From Warburgia ugandensis (lineage: Eukaryota > Streptophyta > Magnoliopsida > Canellales > Canellaceae), in the NCBI GenBank assembly GCA_035236585.1, contig CP141132.1:28417445-28481444 (forward strand): 64,000 nt of DNA, in the 5' to 3' direction. The notes beneath the pieces are model-generated. The model worked only from the letters and a program-made list of their open reading frames with translations, did no database searches and was not told the DNA's origin. Position 1 is the first letter of the stretch. The number at the start of each line of letters is the position of its first letter. Positions 27,302 to 40,561 of the stretch are shown in pieces. The translations under genes were made by a program, and so were the position numbers.

Positions 27302-30033
27302 TCAAACCCAAGCACCCTTCTCACCATTGTCACACACATAATCCTCATTCTCACCAAGTCCTACTTTAATTGATGGGATTGTTTTAGTAATAGAAGTGTA
27401 ATTTATTTTAGTATCTCCTAGGTCATCTTCATCATAAAAATCCCTCAGGCAGGATAATAAAATAGTTGACCATCTCTTATCACATTTGTCTTGCATGTAA
27501 AATACTTGTTGTGCTTGAGTTGCCAAAATAAATTGATAATTTTTGTAGCTGATCATATTGAGGTCAACCAATGTCAATTCAAGGGTGTCAGTTTTGATGA
27601 TATTTGTGTTTTGTTCTTAAACACAACCACATTTCTAAACGTATAATCCAAGGCCCAAATCTCTCTTATAACGTCGTAATAAATATCATTCGTCACTATT
27701 GGCCTATAATCCTTTGAACTAGAAAAAAAGTAACATTGGTGACTAAGCCAACTCCACTATTCTATTGCACTCTTCAGTTATCGTGGTCTTTCATGTAAAA
27801 GTAATAACCATTGATGGCATATTCATCATGTTTTATTACTTCTGATTGTGGTCTTATCACCAACCATCCCAAGATTTCTGATATACCGTTGCATGCTACT
27901 TCTCACTAATCTTGAATCGCGTATGTTCATATTAAGTTGGCTTAAGTAAGATTATATATATTCTTATATACAAAATGTAGGTTTTTAATTAATATTAAGT
28001 GAGAATTCTTTCATTGTACCTTCTTACGTAGTAAATTATTGAAAGTGCAATAATGCTCCAATTGAAGCCACTTCTTTTTCTTAGCGTAACTTGGATTCTT
28101 TAGCTTGAGCACATCCATGTGTTCACTATGTACATACACATGCACCCAAATTAATGGAGAAATCAAAGAAAATATAACCATCAACAATTAAATTTTACAT
28201 AAGTGTATGCAAGATGAACTTACTCAATGTATGGCTGGAATTCATCAACATGTTACAACACATAAAGATGTGCTGGTCCCATTCTTTATAGTGAATGGCC
28301 GATACATGACCACCCGATAGAGATTTTCCAACCTTGGGATCATGAAATGTAATTGATTATTCCTTTCTTAGGATTCAAATTGCATCCACTCCTATTAAGT
28401 ACTTTGTACAAAGCTCCACTGCTTCCTATGTAATATAGCATTCGTCTATACACCCCTCTGGCCAGTTGCGATTATGTACATACCCTTTTAAAAGTTTCAT
28501 GTACCTCTCAAACGGGTACATCCATTGTAGGTAAATTGGCCCATAGAGTTTGACCTCATCAATCAGGTGTATTATTAAGTGTAGAATGATGTCAAAGAAG
28601 GATAGTGGGAAGATTGTCTCAAGCTCACATAAAGTTGTCACTAGATGACCTAAAATTTCTTGTAGATTTGAAACGTCCACTACCTTCTTGCACAAAGCAT
28701 TAGCTCCCTAACTTTGTCTGGTAATACTAAATGTATTGCTATGGGTAGTAGTTGTTGCATCAATGCATGACAATATGGGACTTCATACCCAACAATTTCT
28801 ATTCTTCCATGGAGACAATGTTTTTAAAGTTTAAAGAGTAGCCATTTAGGACTTTGAGCTCGAATAGCATTTTACACATTATTTTCCTCTCCTATCTCTA
28901 GCTTACAATTTGCCTTAGGCAGGTGTGTTCCTCGCTACCCCTATCCTCTTTATTCAACCTCCTCTTCAAACCCATGTTCATAAGACACATTCGAGCAACA
29001 AGTCCATCCGTTGTTTTTCCTCGGATATTAAGCAAGATACTGGACAAGATTTTGCACACATTCTTCTCAATGTGCATGATATTAAGCACATGGCATAGAT
29101 GCAGTGATTTCTAGTATGCCAGATGAAAGAATATTGATTTCTTCATCCTACAACTTCTACAATTGATTTCACTTATATGTTTACTTGATTTCTTCTTTCC
29201 CCACAAGACATTAATGTTTTCAACCCTCTCCAATACTTGTCATCCTTTCAACATCTTTGGAGGTGTCCTTGTCTCTACACTCCCATTAAATTCTCCCTTC
29301 TTAAAATGATATGGATGGCCTTTGCGCAACCATCTTCTATGACCAAGGAATGCCATTTTCCTACCAAGTTTAAGTTGTATAGCACATGTTTGATCACTAT
29401 AGATAGCACAAGCATTGTATCCCTTCACAGTGCATCTAGCAAATTACCATACATAGGCAAGTTGCTTATTGTCCACAACAGTATAGATATTAGGGTGAAT
29501 GACACTTTCCTGTATGCATCATATGCTTCAATGCCTATGTCCCATAATATCTCAAGATTATTGATTATGAGAGATTAAGTACATGTTAATGTCATTCCTT
29601 GGCTGCTTTGGACCCAACATCAACATAGTCAGCATCATGAACTTCCTTTTCATGCAGAGAGATGGTGGGAGGTTGTAACAAACTAATACAATGGGCCAAC
29701 AAATATACTTGCTACTTATAGAACCATGAGGATTAATCCCATCTGCAGATAATTCAAGTTGTAGGTTTTTAGGTTCTTCACCAAAATTAGGCCACATGAG
29801 CCTACGAGCTTCCATGTTGTGCTATTTACTGGATGGCATGAAAAGTTATCAGCTACTCTATCCTTGGCATGCCAGACTAATTTCTTTGTTGTTTCTATTA
29901 TACAGAACATTCTTTTGAACCTTGGAATTGGGTGGAAGTACCATAGAACCTTTACAGGAACGTTTGTAACTATCTCAATTGAATTCTTCTTTAACTTCCA
30001 TCTTAGTTGTCTACAAGTTGGACATGTAGTTTT
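27302..30033 (-). pseudogene. TNP2-like CACTA transposase (N-terminus lost)
   Basis: Minus strand, N to C. A CPTC..LRWK zinc-finger-like block starts at about 30,030. Next come WYFHPIPRFKRMF and the HPVNSTTWK block (29,850-29,950), then LELSADGINPHGSISSKY, WPIVLVCYNLPPSLCMK and LGPKQPRNDINMYL (29,560-29,780). YLGHRRWL-type sequence (29,240-29,430) is followed by IMHIEKNVCKILSSILLNI and GKTTDGL (28,950-29,089). These match Transposase_21. DUF4218 follows (28,426-28,695, LCELETIFPLSFFDIILHL and WMYPFERYMK), then after an intron KKKKWLQLEHYC (about 28,070). DUF4216 (27,302-27,980, VDLNMISYKNYQFILATQAQQ VFYMQD region) ends it. Multiple stops and frameshifts are present. A Ty3 LTR at 30,034 removes the N-terminus. 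Confidence 0.9.
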
Positions 30034-33000
30034 TGTAATAACCCCAATTTTCGTAATTGATTGAGAAAACCAATAAAGTTTGAGTTTCAAAAATTTTGGA
30101 CTGGAATATTAGGGTTATTTAGAATGCACTTCTTATAAAAGTATAATTAAGGGATAAGACATGTATAATTGAAATTAAACTCAGCGAGCCCTTCAGAATG
30201 ACTGTAAGCAAGACAAATTTTGAATTCGGATGAAAAATCCTTAATTTTCTTTATTTTATGGGCATGTAATTTTACCCATAATCGAGATCTGAGACATCAA
30301 AATTTAGAATGTACTGAGAAATATAAATCCAACTCCACTAAGTACGCTCAATTCTGAGATCATGGGAATAGACCCTAATTTTTATACATAAACGGCAAAA
30401 TGGTCTTTTTACACTATATGGGGACCACAAGGGGCTTAAAAAGGAATCCAATGACAAGCCCACATGAAATCATGAGTCAAACCACTACCAGCTAGTAGTG
30501 GAGAAAAAGGTGGTGGTGGAGAATCCAATGCTAATTAAATAATAAAAAGAATAAACCATAATCATTACACATAATCATGAAAAACACCAAAAATGCCTAT
30601 AAATATAACCCCAAAAATCCTCTAGAAATGTCCATAAAATTCCCATGAAATTATCTTTACTTCCCCTTCAAAACCAGACATAGATCCATGCCTAAAATCC
30701 CAAAACTCCCAAAAGATCCCTTTCTTTCATTTTCTCTCCCCTCTCTCTAGATTGGAACAAGAGACCTAAATTCAATTAGGCACTCTGTTCTAGATCAAAT
30801 ATCACATATCGCACCATATAAAATTTCCTACATACCTTAGCTACAAAACGCCCAAAGAAATTTTAAGATCCAACAGTTCAAACAACGAAAATAACAAGAC
30901 AAATGGATCTTGGGCTATCTCATCATCAAACTGGTGTTCTCTTAATTTGGACTATATAATATATGTTTTTCTTCAATTAGGTAGGTGGAAACTCTTTTCA
31001 CACTTATTTCATATTAATTTATGTAATTTTATTTTTTTCTGAAATTATGTTTAGGATAAAAATAATAAAATTCAAGAAAGGGTATGAACCCTTCCCATTA
31101 GGACAATGGAGGGCTCAGATGTAAAATCCGAGCTGACCAATCGATCCAGAAGACTGCAAAACCCCTATATTAGAAATTTCAAGAAATTTCATAGCCTTTA
31201 AGGCCCTCAATTGAACAGAGATTGATTGGATGGTCCAAACAGACCGTCCAATCTCCAGATTGGATCGAGTTCCCAAAACGTCTTATGAAAGGCGGCACGG
31301 AAATGCGCCATGCAATGGCGTTTCTGTACGCACGTGTGATGTCGCTCCAACGAGACGACCACGCGTAAGCAACGGACTCGGGGGGAAGCGACCCTCTTGC
31401 ATCCTAGTGACGGGTGTGCGGCGACCATTCTGTTTGCTCGAACGCTCTGGGCCGTCCGTTCTGATGGGCCTAGATCATATGTAGACCCTAGGAATGGACT
31501 GTGAACTTCCGACCTCAATTCAGGAGTCATATGAACTCCAAATTGAGATCATAAAGAAGCTATGGAAATCTTACAACCTCTAGTTTCTTATGAAATAATA
31601 AAATGGAAACAAAATATCTTATAAAACCTTATGTATTTAGGAAATAAGTTTCTAATTTCCAAGATCTTCAAGATCTGAGGTGATCAGATCTTGGCAATTT
31701 ATTTTAATAATAATATACTATTGAAATAAAGTGATATCTATGGTTTATTTGGACATATCTGAGATATATTAAGGGGTCTACCCGTTATGGTAGAAAAACC
31801 CTAAAAATACAAAGAGACCCACTTGATCATTAAGATCAAGTGTGATCAAATCCTTGGGATGGATTCAATGAATGTTAATATGATGAAATCCAAGGAGATC
31901 ATGGATTGAATATGACAACAACAAAGCAATATGATCTTTGGACCTTAATGAAGAAAAACCTCTAAATGTAATTAAAATCCTTGATTAAAGGAAAAGATCT
32001 AAGATCTAATGGTTGGATCATAAGTAAAGGTTTCTAAAAATATTAATGTAATTAGTTTCATTATCTATTAATTAATAATAGAATTTTAAATGTGAGTTAT
32101 ATTATAAAGCATGCTAGTGCAACTTTTAGACTTTAGCATAATATGTGATTAGATTGTTATAATACGTTGCTAGATTTAATTATCATAGGAGCATGTTAGT
32201 GTGATTTTATGCAAGTGTAACTTAGGACCAAGTTAGTATGATTTCATGCCATTGTAACTTAGGACCATGCTAGGATTTCATGTAAGATTATACTATAGCA
32301 TGAGATTGTACCTTAAGTCCATATTAGTTTAAATTGAGTTATTAAGGTATATTAGTTGAAAATCATGCTACTGTAATTTTAAGTACCTTGTATCATTATC
32401 ATTAAGTTGTTCAATTATGTAGTTTTATGATTTGAATTTATAATTCATGTATAGTTAAATTTCATTAGTAGATCTACTTGTTATGAGATGGAGAGCATAA
32501 AACACCAAAAATGGAATCTAATGAGAAAGTAGAGTTTCATGACACAAATAAGAGTGGATTATTTTAGACTTAATTAGTAAGGGCTATAGTTACTAGGACA
32601 ATATAAGGATTATCAAATCCTTGGCCCAAACTAGGAGAATAATAAACCCCATGAATGACATTGTAAATGTTCATGGACTTAATTAAAATCAATTAGAAAG
32701 AGTACTTAGGGTCAACATGCTTATAGGAACCTTATGAGAGGTTGAGCTAAGGTCACTCTAGTGAATGTTGAACATAGTGGTTAAGGGGGGTTGTCTAATG
32801 GAGCCTCGCTCTTTTGTGAGGTCTAAATGCCTCCTTACATGAGGATTGAAGTAACCACTTTGTGTTCACCCATTCAGCTAGTAAGCCTTAGCCAATTGGA
32901 AATAAGAGGAGCTGTCTAGACTTAGGCTAAAATAAGTTACCTTCAACCAGTAAAACATTAATTGGTTGAATAATAATAGTAAGAGCATAAAAGGTTAGTA

Positions 33001-34872
33001 AATTATCTAACCCTAATAAAAATTGTAAGTAAGATAAGGATGATCAAACAAGATCCATTAGATCTTGAATGACTAAGAACAATAAGAATAAGAATATTGT
33101 ATTGTATTTAGTATGCATGTTATAGATCAAATCTAGTTCATTGGATTAGATAATCCAAACCCTTGATCAAAGATGATTCAAGGAAGAAAACTAAGATCAT
33201 CCTCCTTAAGGATGACCCAATAACTGAACTTAGATCAAAGAAGAACTAGATGATAAAAGATCTAGGACCTTGATCTTTATCAACAAGTGTAGATTGTTGA
33301 TCAAAGGATATATGAAAGATCAAGATCAAGGAGATGGACACACAAAGACTTAGAGATAGAAAATACTTAGATATGAATGATTTAAAGATCATTCTAAACA
33401 TCAGATCTACTGATCAATAGGATTGTTCATAATTTATATATATTGACAATATGTATGGATGTGTAGATTACATACACCAGTCAGGATCATGGAAGATTTG
33501 GTAAAAGGGGTCACTACTTGAAGGGAGGAGGATTTGATGAATGCATTTGCATGGGATGTACATGATTGAGCCCATGACCTTATGTTGACAAGAGTAATGT
33601 TAATACTTGTATTAAATCCCCTCAAACCCTTATGATCCAACCAAACACATATAAAATGGTTAAGGACTAGACTTTAAGTGAATATGGAACTAGAAGATAT
33701 TTTAGCCCTAAGTAAACAGACAGATTGTCTGATATGTTTGAAATCTATTTTACATGCAAGCATGGAGGCTTGTGATTTTGTTTTAATTGGCATAAGCCTG
33801 GGGGATGCTATGCTAGAGGAGTTATGAGGGTTTGGCTACCTGCTTCTTGAAATTTGATGATTTGATGATACCTTGCCCTATGAGAGGCTAAAAGTTGAGT
33901 GGGGCAATTATGGGAAGGCCACCACTGCCAAAGTCCTGTCTCCCCATATGGGCAATGACATAATATTTTCCACCATGGTATCAGTGGTGAACAGGGCAGC
34001 TATTCGAGCGTGCTAGTATGGATCAGACTGTAGCATAGTAGCCCCTTGATTATTTTACACTATGATGCATATGAGAGTAGGCATAGTGAAATGCCTTATG
34101 TTTTAACATAATAAAATTCTAGGTAATTGTATAATACCAATATTTCCCAAGAAGGGAAATTCCCAGTGTAGGATTACTTGAAATACTAAATTCTCATAAT
34201 GGAGAGAATTGATCAGCTGAGTTAGGAATGATATTTGACTACTTTCATAAATTTAACTGATTTACCCATGTATAGTATGTATGTATGTATATGGATGTAC
34301 ATATATTACACAGTAAAGAGTAGATACATGAATATGTTTAGGGACAATGGGATTATGAAGTATTAGAATTATATTATCAATTATTATGCTTCTTAAATAC
34401 CCTACCAAGCATTGCTTGTTGAGATATTGTAAATGTTGCAATGTTTACAATATCTCAAATACAGGGAAGGAGAGTTAGGAGCTTAAGACGATAGAAGACT
34501 TGAAGAGAATAATCTTCAAGGTATACCCCTTATAGACATGTATTTTTCTTTGTTTGAGAGTATTGTATTGTAATGAGAGTTTCATTGTATGGTGAGCTTT
34601 GAGTTTTGGATTATGTAATTTGGACAAGTATTGTAATGGATTTGGCTGTACTGTGAACCGCTGGATGGATTCTAGAATTTAATAAAAGTATATTCCTTCA
34701 ATGGAATTGTATCTTGTACAAAATTCTACTTATGTTATATATGAAGTGATGACTTAGGTTTTACAAAATAAGTTCTAAAGAAAAGAATTTTTGCTACTTT
34801 GTTTTGCAAATTTTTTTTACTATTAAGGGCCCTACCTTTCAAAAATATATTACAAAAACCCAGGTCGTCACA
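30034..34872 (+). mobile_element. 5' LTR of long-LTR Ty3 element
   Basis: Starts tgtaataaccccaatttt and ends ggtcgtcaca, followed two bases later by a tRNA-Met primer site. At 4,839 bp it is the longest member of the family here. Its ends are those of the solo LTRs at 2,739, 18,390, 35,498 and 43,823 in reverse orientation. The left flank gtttt (30,029-30,033) is the presumed target duplication; its partner is lost. U3 is about 565 bp, so most of the LTR lies downstream of the TATA box. A CpG-rich block lies at 31,230-31,460. Confidence 0.92.
30598..30608 (+). promoter_or_regulatory. Predicted TATA box of the Ty3 LTR
   Basis: The motif ctataaatata lies 565 bp from the LTR start. Equivalent motifs sit about 570-575 bp from the U3 edge in the solo LTRs at 2,739-5,050 and 43,823-48,178, and about 416 bp in the nested LTR at 35,498-38,081. 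No transcript evidence. Confidence 0.6.
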
Positions 34873-34874
34873 GT

Positions 34875-34887
34875 TGGTATTAGAGCC
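34875..34887 (+). other. Primer-binding site, initiator tRNA-Met type
   Basis: Reads TGGTATTAGAGCC, one base from the standard TGGTATCAGAGCC, and sits just inside the 5' LTR. This orients the element on the plus strand. Confidence 0.92.
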
Positions 34888-35008
34888 ATTCATACAGTCG
34901 CAATACAGTACAAATATGTCCAAAATAGAGATTATAATCCAAGTCTAGATTAAGATAGAAGTAGTTGTATAGAGGATTGATAGAAATTTTGGTTTATGAG
35001 CAGATGCC

Positions 35009-35497
35009 ATGAAAGAGAGTCACAAGGCAGGCATCTCAAAATACTCCAAAAGACAATATGGAGAGAGTAACCATGAACAATGTGGAAGAGATGGTTATAA
35101 GGGTGTTGAGGAACCTCCTTCCTCACCTACAACAAACCCAAGGTTCATCACCTCCAGTAGAAATACCAACTATGCAGGCTCAAGCTCAGCTTGTAGTGAG
35201 ACATAATACACCAACACCAACACTAGCTACTCCCACACTAGTACAAGGGCAATCTTCCCTTGTACCAAGTGAAGAAGTTAGAAAATCTCCATTAGCACTA
35301 GAAAAAGTTGACAAAATGATGGAGAGATTTCAAACGATGACTCCAGTGTATAATGGCAAGGGTGAAACTGAGAAGGTTGAGGAATGGATATATGAAGTAG
35401 AAAGGACTTTCAGTGCACTACGTACTCCTCTAGAGTTGAAGGTAAAATTTGCCACCTACTTATTAAAACGAGAAGTTGCATTTTGGTGGAGATCAAC
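35009..35497 (+). pseudogene. Ty3 gag, N-terminal part
   Basis: Open from 35,009 or, in the other frame, from 35,058. The second is favoured because it continues into gag sequence: a Gln/Pro/Thr-rich N-terminus, then FQTMTPVYNGKGETEKVEEW, then VKFATYLLKREVAFWWRS. These are the usual Tekay/Del-type gag landmarks (F....P..F.G......EW, and A.FWW). The frame is interrupted after WWRS by the solo LTR at 35,498 and continues at 38,082. Confidence 0.88.
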
Positions 35498-38081
35498 TAT
35501 GACGACCCGGGTTTTCTCATACATTTTTAAATGCAATACCTAATTTCGTAAGGTGGGATGCATCCCTATTTGAAAACCATTCTATAAAAAACCATGCAAT
35601 GCAGCGGAAAACCTTTAGTTTTAAACTCATTTTTGAAAACACCGAGTGTCATTTGCCTTCACAACAACCCAAGTAGTTTTTTTTTTGTTGAAAAACTTCA
35701 GAAATCATAAATATTTTTCCCCAGGTCTTTCCAGTCACAACACACAGCCCAACTGTAATTAAATACAATTTCATGTCCAAAGGGTTGAGAGTTTACTTAC
35801 ATGTATAACTTTCTTCTTTTTGATTCACTTGCTCGTAGCACTAATATCTCCTGAGACTTCTTCTATTTATGAGTGGAACTATCCTGAAAAATGTTAAGGA
35901 TAGGGTGAGTATATACTATGCTCAGTAGGAGTCTATCACTACTAGTTTTATAATGCATGTGATGTTTTAAAATCATATGCTCTTTCCAAAACATGTGCAT
36001 GTCTGAATACTCGAGTTCAATATCGACATCAAAATCCATTGTCAAACTGAAAGACTAATGACTTAAAGGATCACATAATCCAATATCGAAAGTATAATAT
36101 ACATATATATATCATAACATTATGATATGCATAAGATGCTTCATGGAATCCAACTCATGGATCTCAAGTATGGTATGGTCGACCGACCTCATATCATGCC
36201 ATATGCAATGCACATAAATCATCAAACCATAGGGTCCACTATGCCCACGACCTCCTCGCCGTGTGGTCCCCGGGTACTTGAGGACACTCGGTCATAGCCT
36301 CCACGGGGCCTATGACACGTCGACCCAGTGCCGTGACACCAGTGGTAGCCCCCTGTACCACATGCAGTCGACGTAGGGACTTGCCTCTTTTTGGGCGTGG
36401 TACCCATCCTCTTATTAGTGGTAGAGGCTGGGTGGCCAACCCATACCCCTCAGCATAGCACCCATGGGCTTACTTGCCCAAATCACATAAGATTAAAGAA
36501 GCCAAAACCTCTTGTTAAAACTTGTCCTCTTTGGGTCCCTCACAACTGCCTGGCCCTCGGTACTCCAGCGTCTTTTGGCAACCCTCAAGGACATGCAATC
36601 TTTGCAAGTACTTAAATCATGCAATGTATGCACTTGTTTGCAACCCATATATGTGTATAATGTATATGCAATCATTTCAAAACATGGCTATGTACAAAGC
36701 CTTTATCATGCATGCTGAATTAAGTCATGCAAATCAAGTCATATATTTAAAATATATGTTCTCAAAATAATAATAGTTCTTTTAAAAGAATCTAATAGTG
36801 ATAGAGCACTTACCTGACTAGGTCGCGCTAACCCATTTGTCCTCGTACGCTATTGAACATGGTTTGGGGACTCAAGGTTAGTTTGACCCATCTTTTATGG
36901 GTTTTAGAGTAGTTGGGTCTTATTACTTAGGCATTAGGGGTCCGTCCCTATACCTATCGGTGTCCTAAGGTCCTAATTGGGCCCTGGTATTATCAATTTT
37001 CCAAAGGTCTAGTGGCCACCCGCCACCATCCTATTTTGAGGGTCATGCCCACCTTTGATTGGGCCTTGATCAGGGATTTTATAGTTTGGATGTGTCCGCG
37101 ACGCGGACACAACGCCTTTTGCGGCGCCTCAATTGGAGCTCTAGATCTCAAGTTATAAGCACTTTAGTGTCGTACGTACACAAAGTCTTTAAAGAACCAA
37201 AATTTGACGCGTTGCTAGCACGCTATACGTCTGTGGCTTGCGCCTCAGCGGGCGCGTCTACAGACGCGCGGTACACTCCTCCCGTTTTCCTCTTTAGCGG
37301 GAGCGTCCCTGGACACGCCCGTTTGGTTTTTCAAACGGAGACGACGTGGAACGTTCCGACTGGAACGTTCCGTCGTTTGGGGGACCGGGGCGTCCTCAGG
37401 ACACCCTGTCGAACCAGTGTGGCCCAGGGAACGTCCCTGGGTCCTTGGTGGCTCTCCTGGGCTCCGTTTTGCATGGTTTTTCATGCAAAAACTGAGGGAA
37501 ATTGACCTTGGAACTATGGGGGAGATGGGTTTTGAGCGATCTCGGACGTACCTGGCTTGTTGCTGGGTTTTTCTCCTCGTTTTCTCCTCTAGGTCACTGT
37601 TTCATGACTGGTTTTCTTCAACGTTTTGGGCTGCCATTAGAGGCACCTAAGAGCTCTATTTATAGAGCTAAGAGAGGGTTTTGGAGGGGGCTCTCACCGC
37701 CTTTGAATGGCGGTGGAGAAACCTCCAGAAGGGCGGTGATTTCTCCTCCAATCACCGCCGTTCTAGAACCCTCTAGAGGTTGAAGACGACAGGGTGCCCG
37801 TATCAAAACGGGCCACTGTGCTTTTCAGGTTAAGTCGTTTTTGTAAAATTTACAATTTTGCCCCTGAACTTCAAAGGGCCATATCTTGCTCATTTTAACT
37901 CCGTTTTGGGTGATCTTGGTCTCGTTGGATTCCTTTTTCTGAGACCCATCTAATGAAACCAATTTTAGGACCAAATTCCTGGGTTTAGTTAAGGCAACTA
38001 GTGAAATGACCAAAATACCCTTATCTTTAAAACTGAACTTTTCATGGGATTCTTAATATTACAAAAATTGGGGTCATTACA
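35498..38081 (-). mobile_element. Nested solo LTR within Ty3 gag
   Basis: Starts tatgacgacccggg (the family's tgtgacgacc with one change) and ends ggggtcattaca. Flanks tcaac (35,493-35,497) and tcagc (38,082-38,086) form a 4-of-5 target duplication. Removing it and one copy of the duplication restores gag continuity between WWRS and ANNTFF. Length 2,584 bp. Minus-strand TATA at about 37,655-37,666. It is noticeably CpG-rich (36,240-36,400 and 37,080-37,560), unlike the other solo LTRs. Confidence 0.93.
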
Positions 38082-38683
38082 TCAGCTAACAACACCTTCT
38101 TCTCAAATTCTGAAGAATCTACATGGGAGGAATTTAAGAAAGTATTTAACCACAAATATTTCCCTTCTCATATACAAGAAAGAAAGTTGATAGAGTTTTT
38201 GGACCTAAGACAAGGGAATATGCTGGTGGTGGAGTATGATAACAAGTTCACACAATTAAGGAGATTTGCGACTCATGTGTGTAACACTAAAACACACACC
38301 ATGAATAGATTCATTGAAGGGCTACACCCAGGGTTGAAAATAAAGGTACTGGGTACTAAACCCTCTACCTTAGCAGAATGTATGGAAATGGCTTCCAAGC
38401 TTGAAGAAGAATACAAAAAGAGTCAAACTACCAAGTTTAGTGGAGGAGGAAACAATAACCCAAAGCCCTTCTAGAATAATAAAAGACCTTGGAACAATTT
38501 TAAGCCCCAAAGAAATCAGAGGAACAATGCACCAAGGCAAATAGACAACCATGTCCAAGATGCAGAAAATTTCACCAAGGCAATATCTACCCTAGACTTA
38601 TACAACAACAACCACAACGGTTTCCAATCAAGTTCCATAATTGTGGGGAGTATGGACATGTTGCCACCTACTGTACCAAACCA
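38082..38683 (+). pseudogene. Ty3 gag, C-terminal part with zinc knuckle
   Basis: Resumes gag with TWEEFKKVFNHKYFPSHIQER, then LRQGNMLVVEYDNKFTQL and RFIEGLHPGLK, all standard Ty3 gag. The frame hits a stop at 38,472. The zinc knuckle is at about 38,630-38,671 in another frame and reads FHNCGEYGHVATYC, so the first Cys of CX2CX4HX4C is replaced by Phe. RNA packaging by the encoded protein would probably be impaired. Confidence 0.88.
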
Positions 38684-39140
38684 TTGGCAGTCAAGGAGGC
38701 AAAACTAGAAATTGCCCCTCGACACCAAGGAAGGGTCTATGCTAAAGTACTATTTGATTCTAGATCTACGCATTCCTTTATATCTTGCGAATTTGCATCT
38801 AGTATGCAACTGTCAGTGAAAAACTTGGGATTTAATCTAGATGTAACAACTCTAGTTGGAAAAATAGTTAAATTACAAGAATACTTACATAATGTACCTC
38901 TAGAAGTATTGGGAAAAAGAATGGACATAGACCTCATTTTATTGAACATGGTGGATTTTGACATCATACTGGGTATGGACTGGTTAGCAAAATATTAGGT
39001 AGTTATGGACTATCACAAGAAAAAAATCACATTTAGTATACTGGGTGAGGAATTATTAGTACTGTATGGGAAACACAATGACTTAAACAAATCCATTATC
39101 TCATCTATGAAGGTAGTCAAATATATGTCCAAGGGGTGTT
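38684..39140 (+). pseudogene. Ty3 aspartic protease
   Basis: Contains VLFDSRSTHSFIS, the retropepsin active site with Arg in place of Gly of DSGATHSF, and later LLNMVDFDIILGMDWLAKY, the conserved C-terminal IILGMDWL block. A TAG at 38,996 ends the frame directly after that block, with another stop near 39,138. Gag and pol processing would be lost. Confidence 0.88.
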
Positions 39141-39888
39141 AAGCATTTCTAGTAACAGTGATTTCCTTAGATCTTGATTAGCCCAGGATAATAGAAGTTG
39201 AAGTAGTCAGGGAATTGCAATATGTTTTTCCTGAAGAGCTACTTGGATTACCCCCACACAGAGAAATTGAGTTTACCATTGAAGTATTTCCTAGTATAAC
39301 TCCAATTTCTAAAGCACCTTATAGGATGGCCCCAGCAAAGTTGAAAGGTTAATTGCAAGAATTGTTAGACAAAGGGTTTATTAGACCAAGTAGTTCACCA
39401 TGGGGAGCACCAGTAATATTTGTGAGGAATAAGGATGGGTTTATGAGATTATGCATTGGTTATAGAATGTTGAATAGTGTCACAGTGAAAAATAGGTATC
39501 CCTTACCCCGCGTTGATGATCTCTTTGATCAACTCCAATCTGCTAAGGTCTTTTCCAAAATTGACCTTAGATCAGGATATCATCAATTGTGTATTAAGGA
39601 TGAAGACATACCCAAGTCTGCATTCAGAACTCAATATGGGCATTACAAGTTTCTAGTCATGTCTTTTGGGCTGACCAAATCACTAGCAGTGTTTATGGAT
39701 TTGTTGAATAGAATCTTCAAGGAATTTTTGGATAAATTTGTGATTGTATTTATTGATGATATACTGATTTACTCTACCAATATCAAAGAACATCAAGAAC
39801 ACTTATGAATTGTACTAAATACCCAAAGAACACATAAACGATTTGGTAAATTTAGTAAGTGTGAATTCTGGTTAGAGAAGGTCAATTT
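39141..39888 (+). pseudogene. Ty3 reverse transcriptase
   Basis: The upstream linker has [17 protein letters not shown] and APYRMAP. The core (39,353-39,808) contains [18 protein letters not shown], then [15 protein letters not shown], then [11 protein letters not shown], then the catalytic FIDDILIYS (FIDD at 39,749-39,760). A TAA at 39,349 and a TGA at 39,806 break the frame. Order and motifs are those of Tekay/Del-type chromoviruses. The active-site aspartates are intact but the polyprotein is not. Confidence 0.93.
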
Positions 39889-39889
39889 C

Positions 39890-40561
39890 TTGGGTCATGT
39901 AATTTCCAAGAATGGAGTAGAAGTGGACCCCACCAAGATTGAAGCAGTAATGAATTGGGAGAAACTTAAAATAGTAACAGAAATACGTAGTTTTCTTGGA
40001 CTAGCTGGATACTACCGTAGATTCATTCAAGGATTTTCTCGTATAGCTCTTCCTTTGACTTCCTTGACAAGAAAGGGGGTACAATTCACTTGGACAGAAG
40101 AATGTGAAAATAGTTTTCAAGAGCTAAAGAAGAGGTTAACTACATCAGTAGTATTGACTTTGCCATCTGGAAGTGGAGGATATGAAATATACTGTGATGC
40201 TTCAGGCAAAGGGTTAGGGGGTGTGTTGATGCAAAATGGGAAGGTCATTGCTTATGCATCTAGACAATTGAAGAAACATGAAATAAATTACCCAGTACAG
40301 GACCTAGAATTGGAAGTTGTAGTTTTTGCATTGAAAATTTGGGGACATTATTTGTATGGAGAAAAATTCAATGTATTCACAGATCATAAAAGTCTTAAAT
40401 ACATCTTCACTCAGGCTAATTTGAACATGAGACAAAGAAGATGGATAGAGTATATCAAAGACTATGATTTTGCCATCCAATACCATCCTGGAAAAGCAAA
40501 TGTAGTAGTTGATGCATTAAGTAGACAACCAAGAGCTTTACTTACAAACATCACAATTAAA
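39890..40561 (+). pseudogene. Ty3 RT connection and RNase H
   Basis: Begins [19 protein letters not shown], then [16 protein letters not shown]. RNase H follows: [38 protein letters not shown] and [10 protein letters not shown]. The four acidic catalytic residues (D, E, D, D) are all present in this 224-codon open segment. A TAA ends it at 40,562. Confidence 0.93.

Noticed and set aside
30034..30090. N-terminal extension of the TNP2 frame upstream of the CPTC block
   Set aside because: Those codons are Ty3 LTR sequence read by chance in frame; the transposase part begins at the LTR edge.
31207..31530. Open frames and CpG-rich block as a possible host promoter or gene
   Set aside because: Within the 5' LTR of the Ty3 element, with no conserved protein on either strand; better seen as LTR leader.
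37059..37505. 148-codon plus-strand frame in a GC-rich block
   Set aside because: Lies inside the nested solo LTR, opposite to its orientation, with no domain; GC-rich DNA has few stops.
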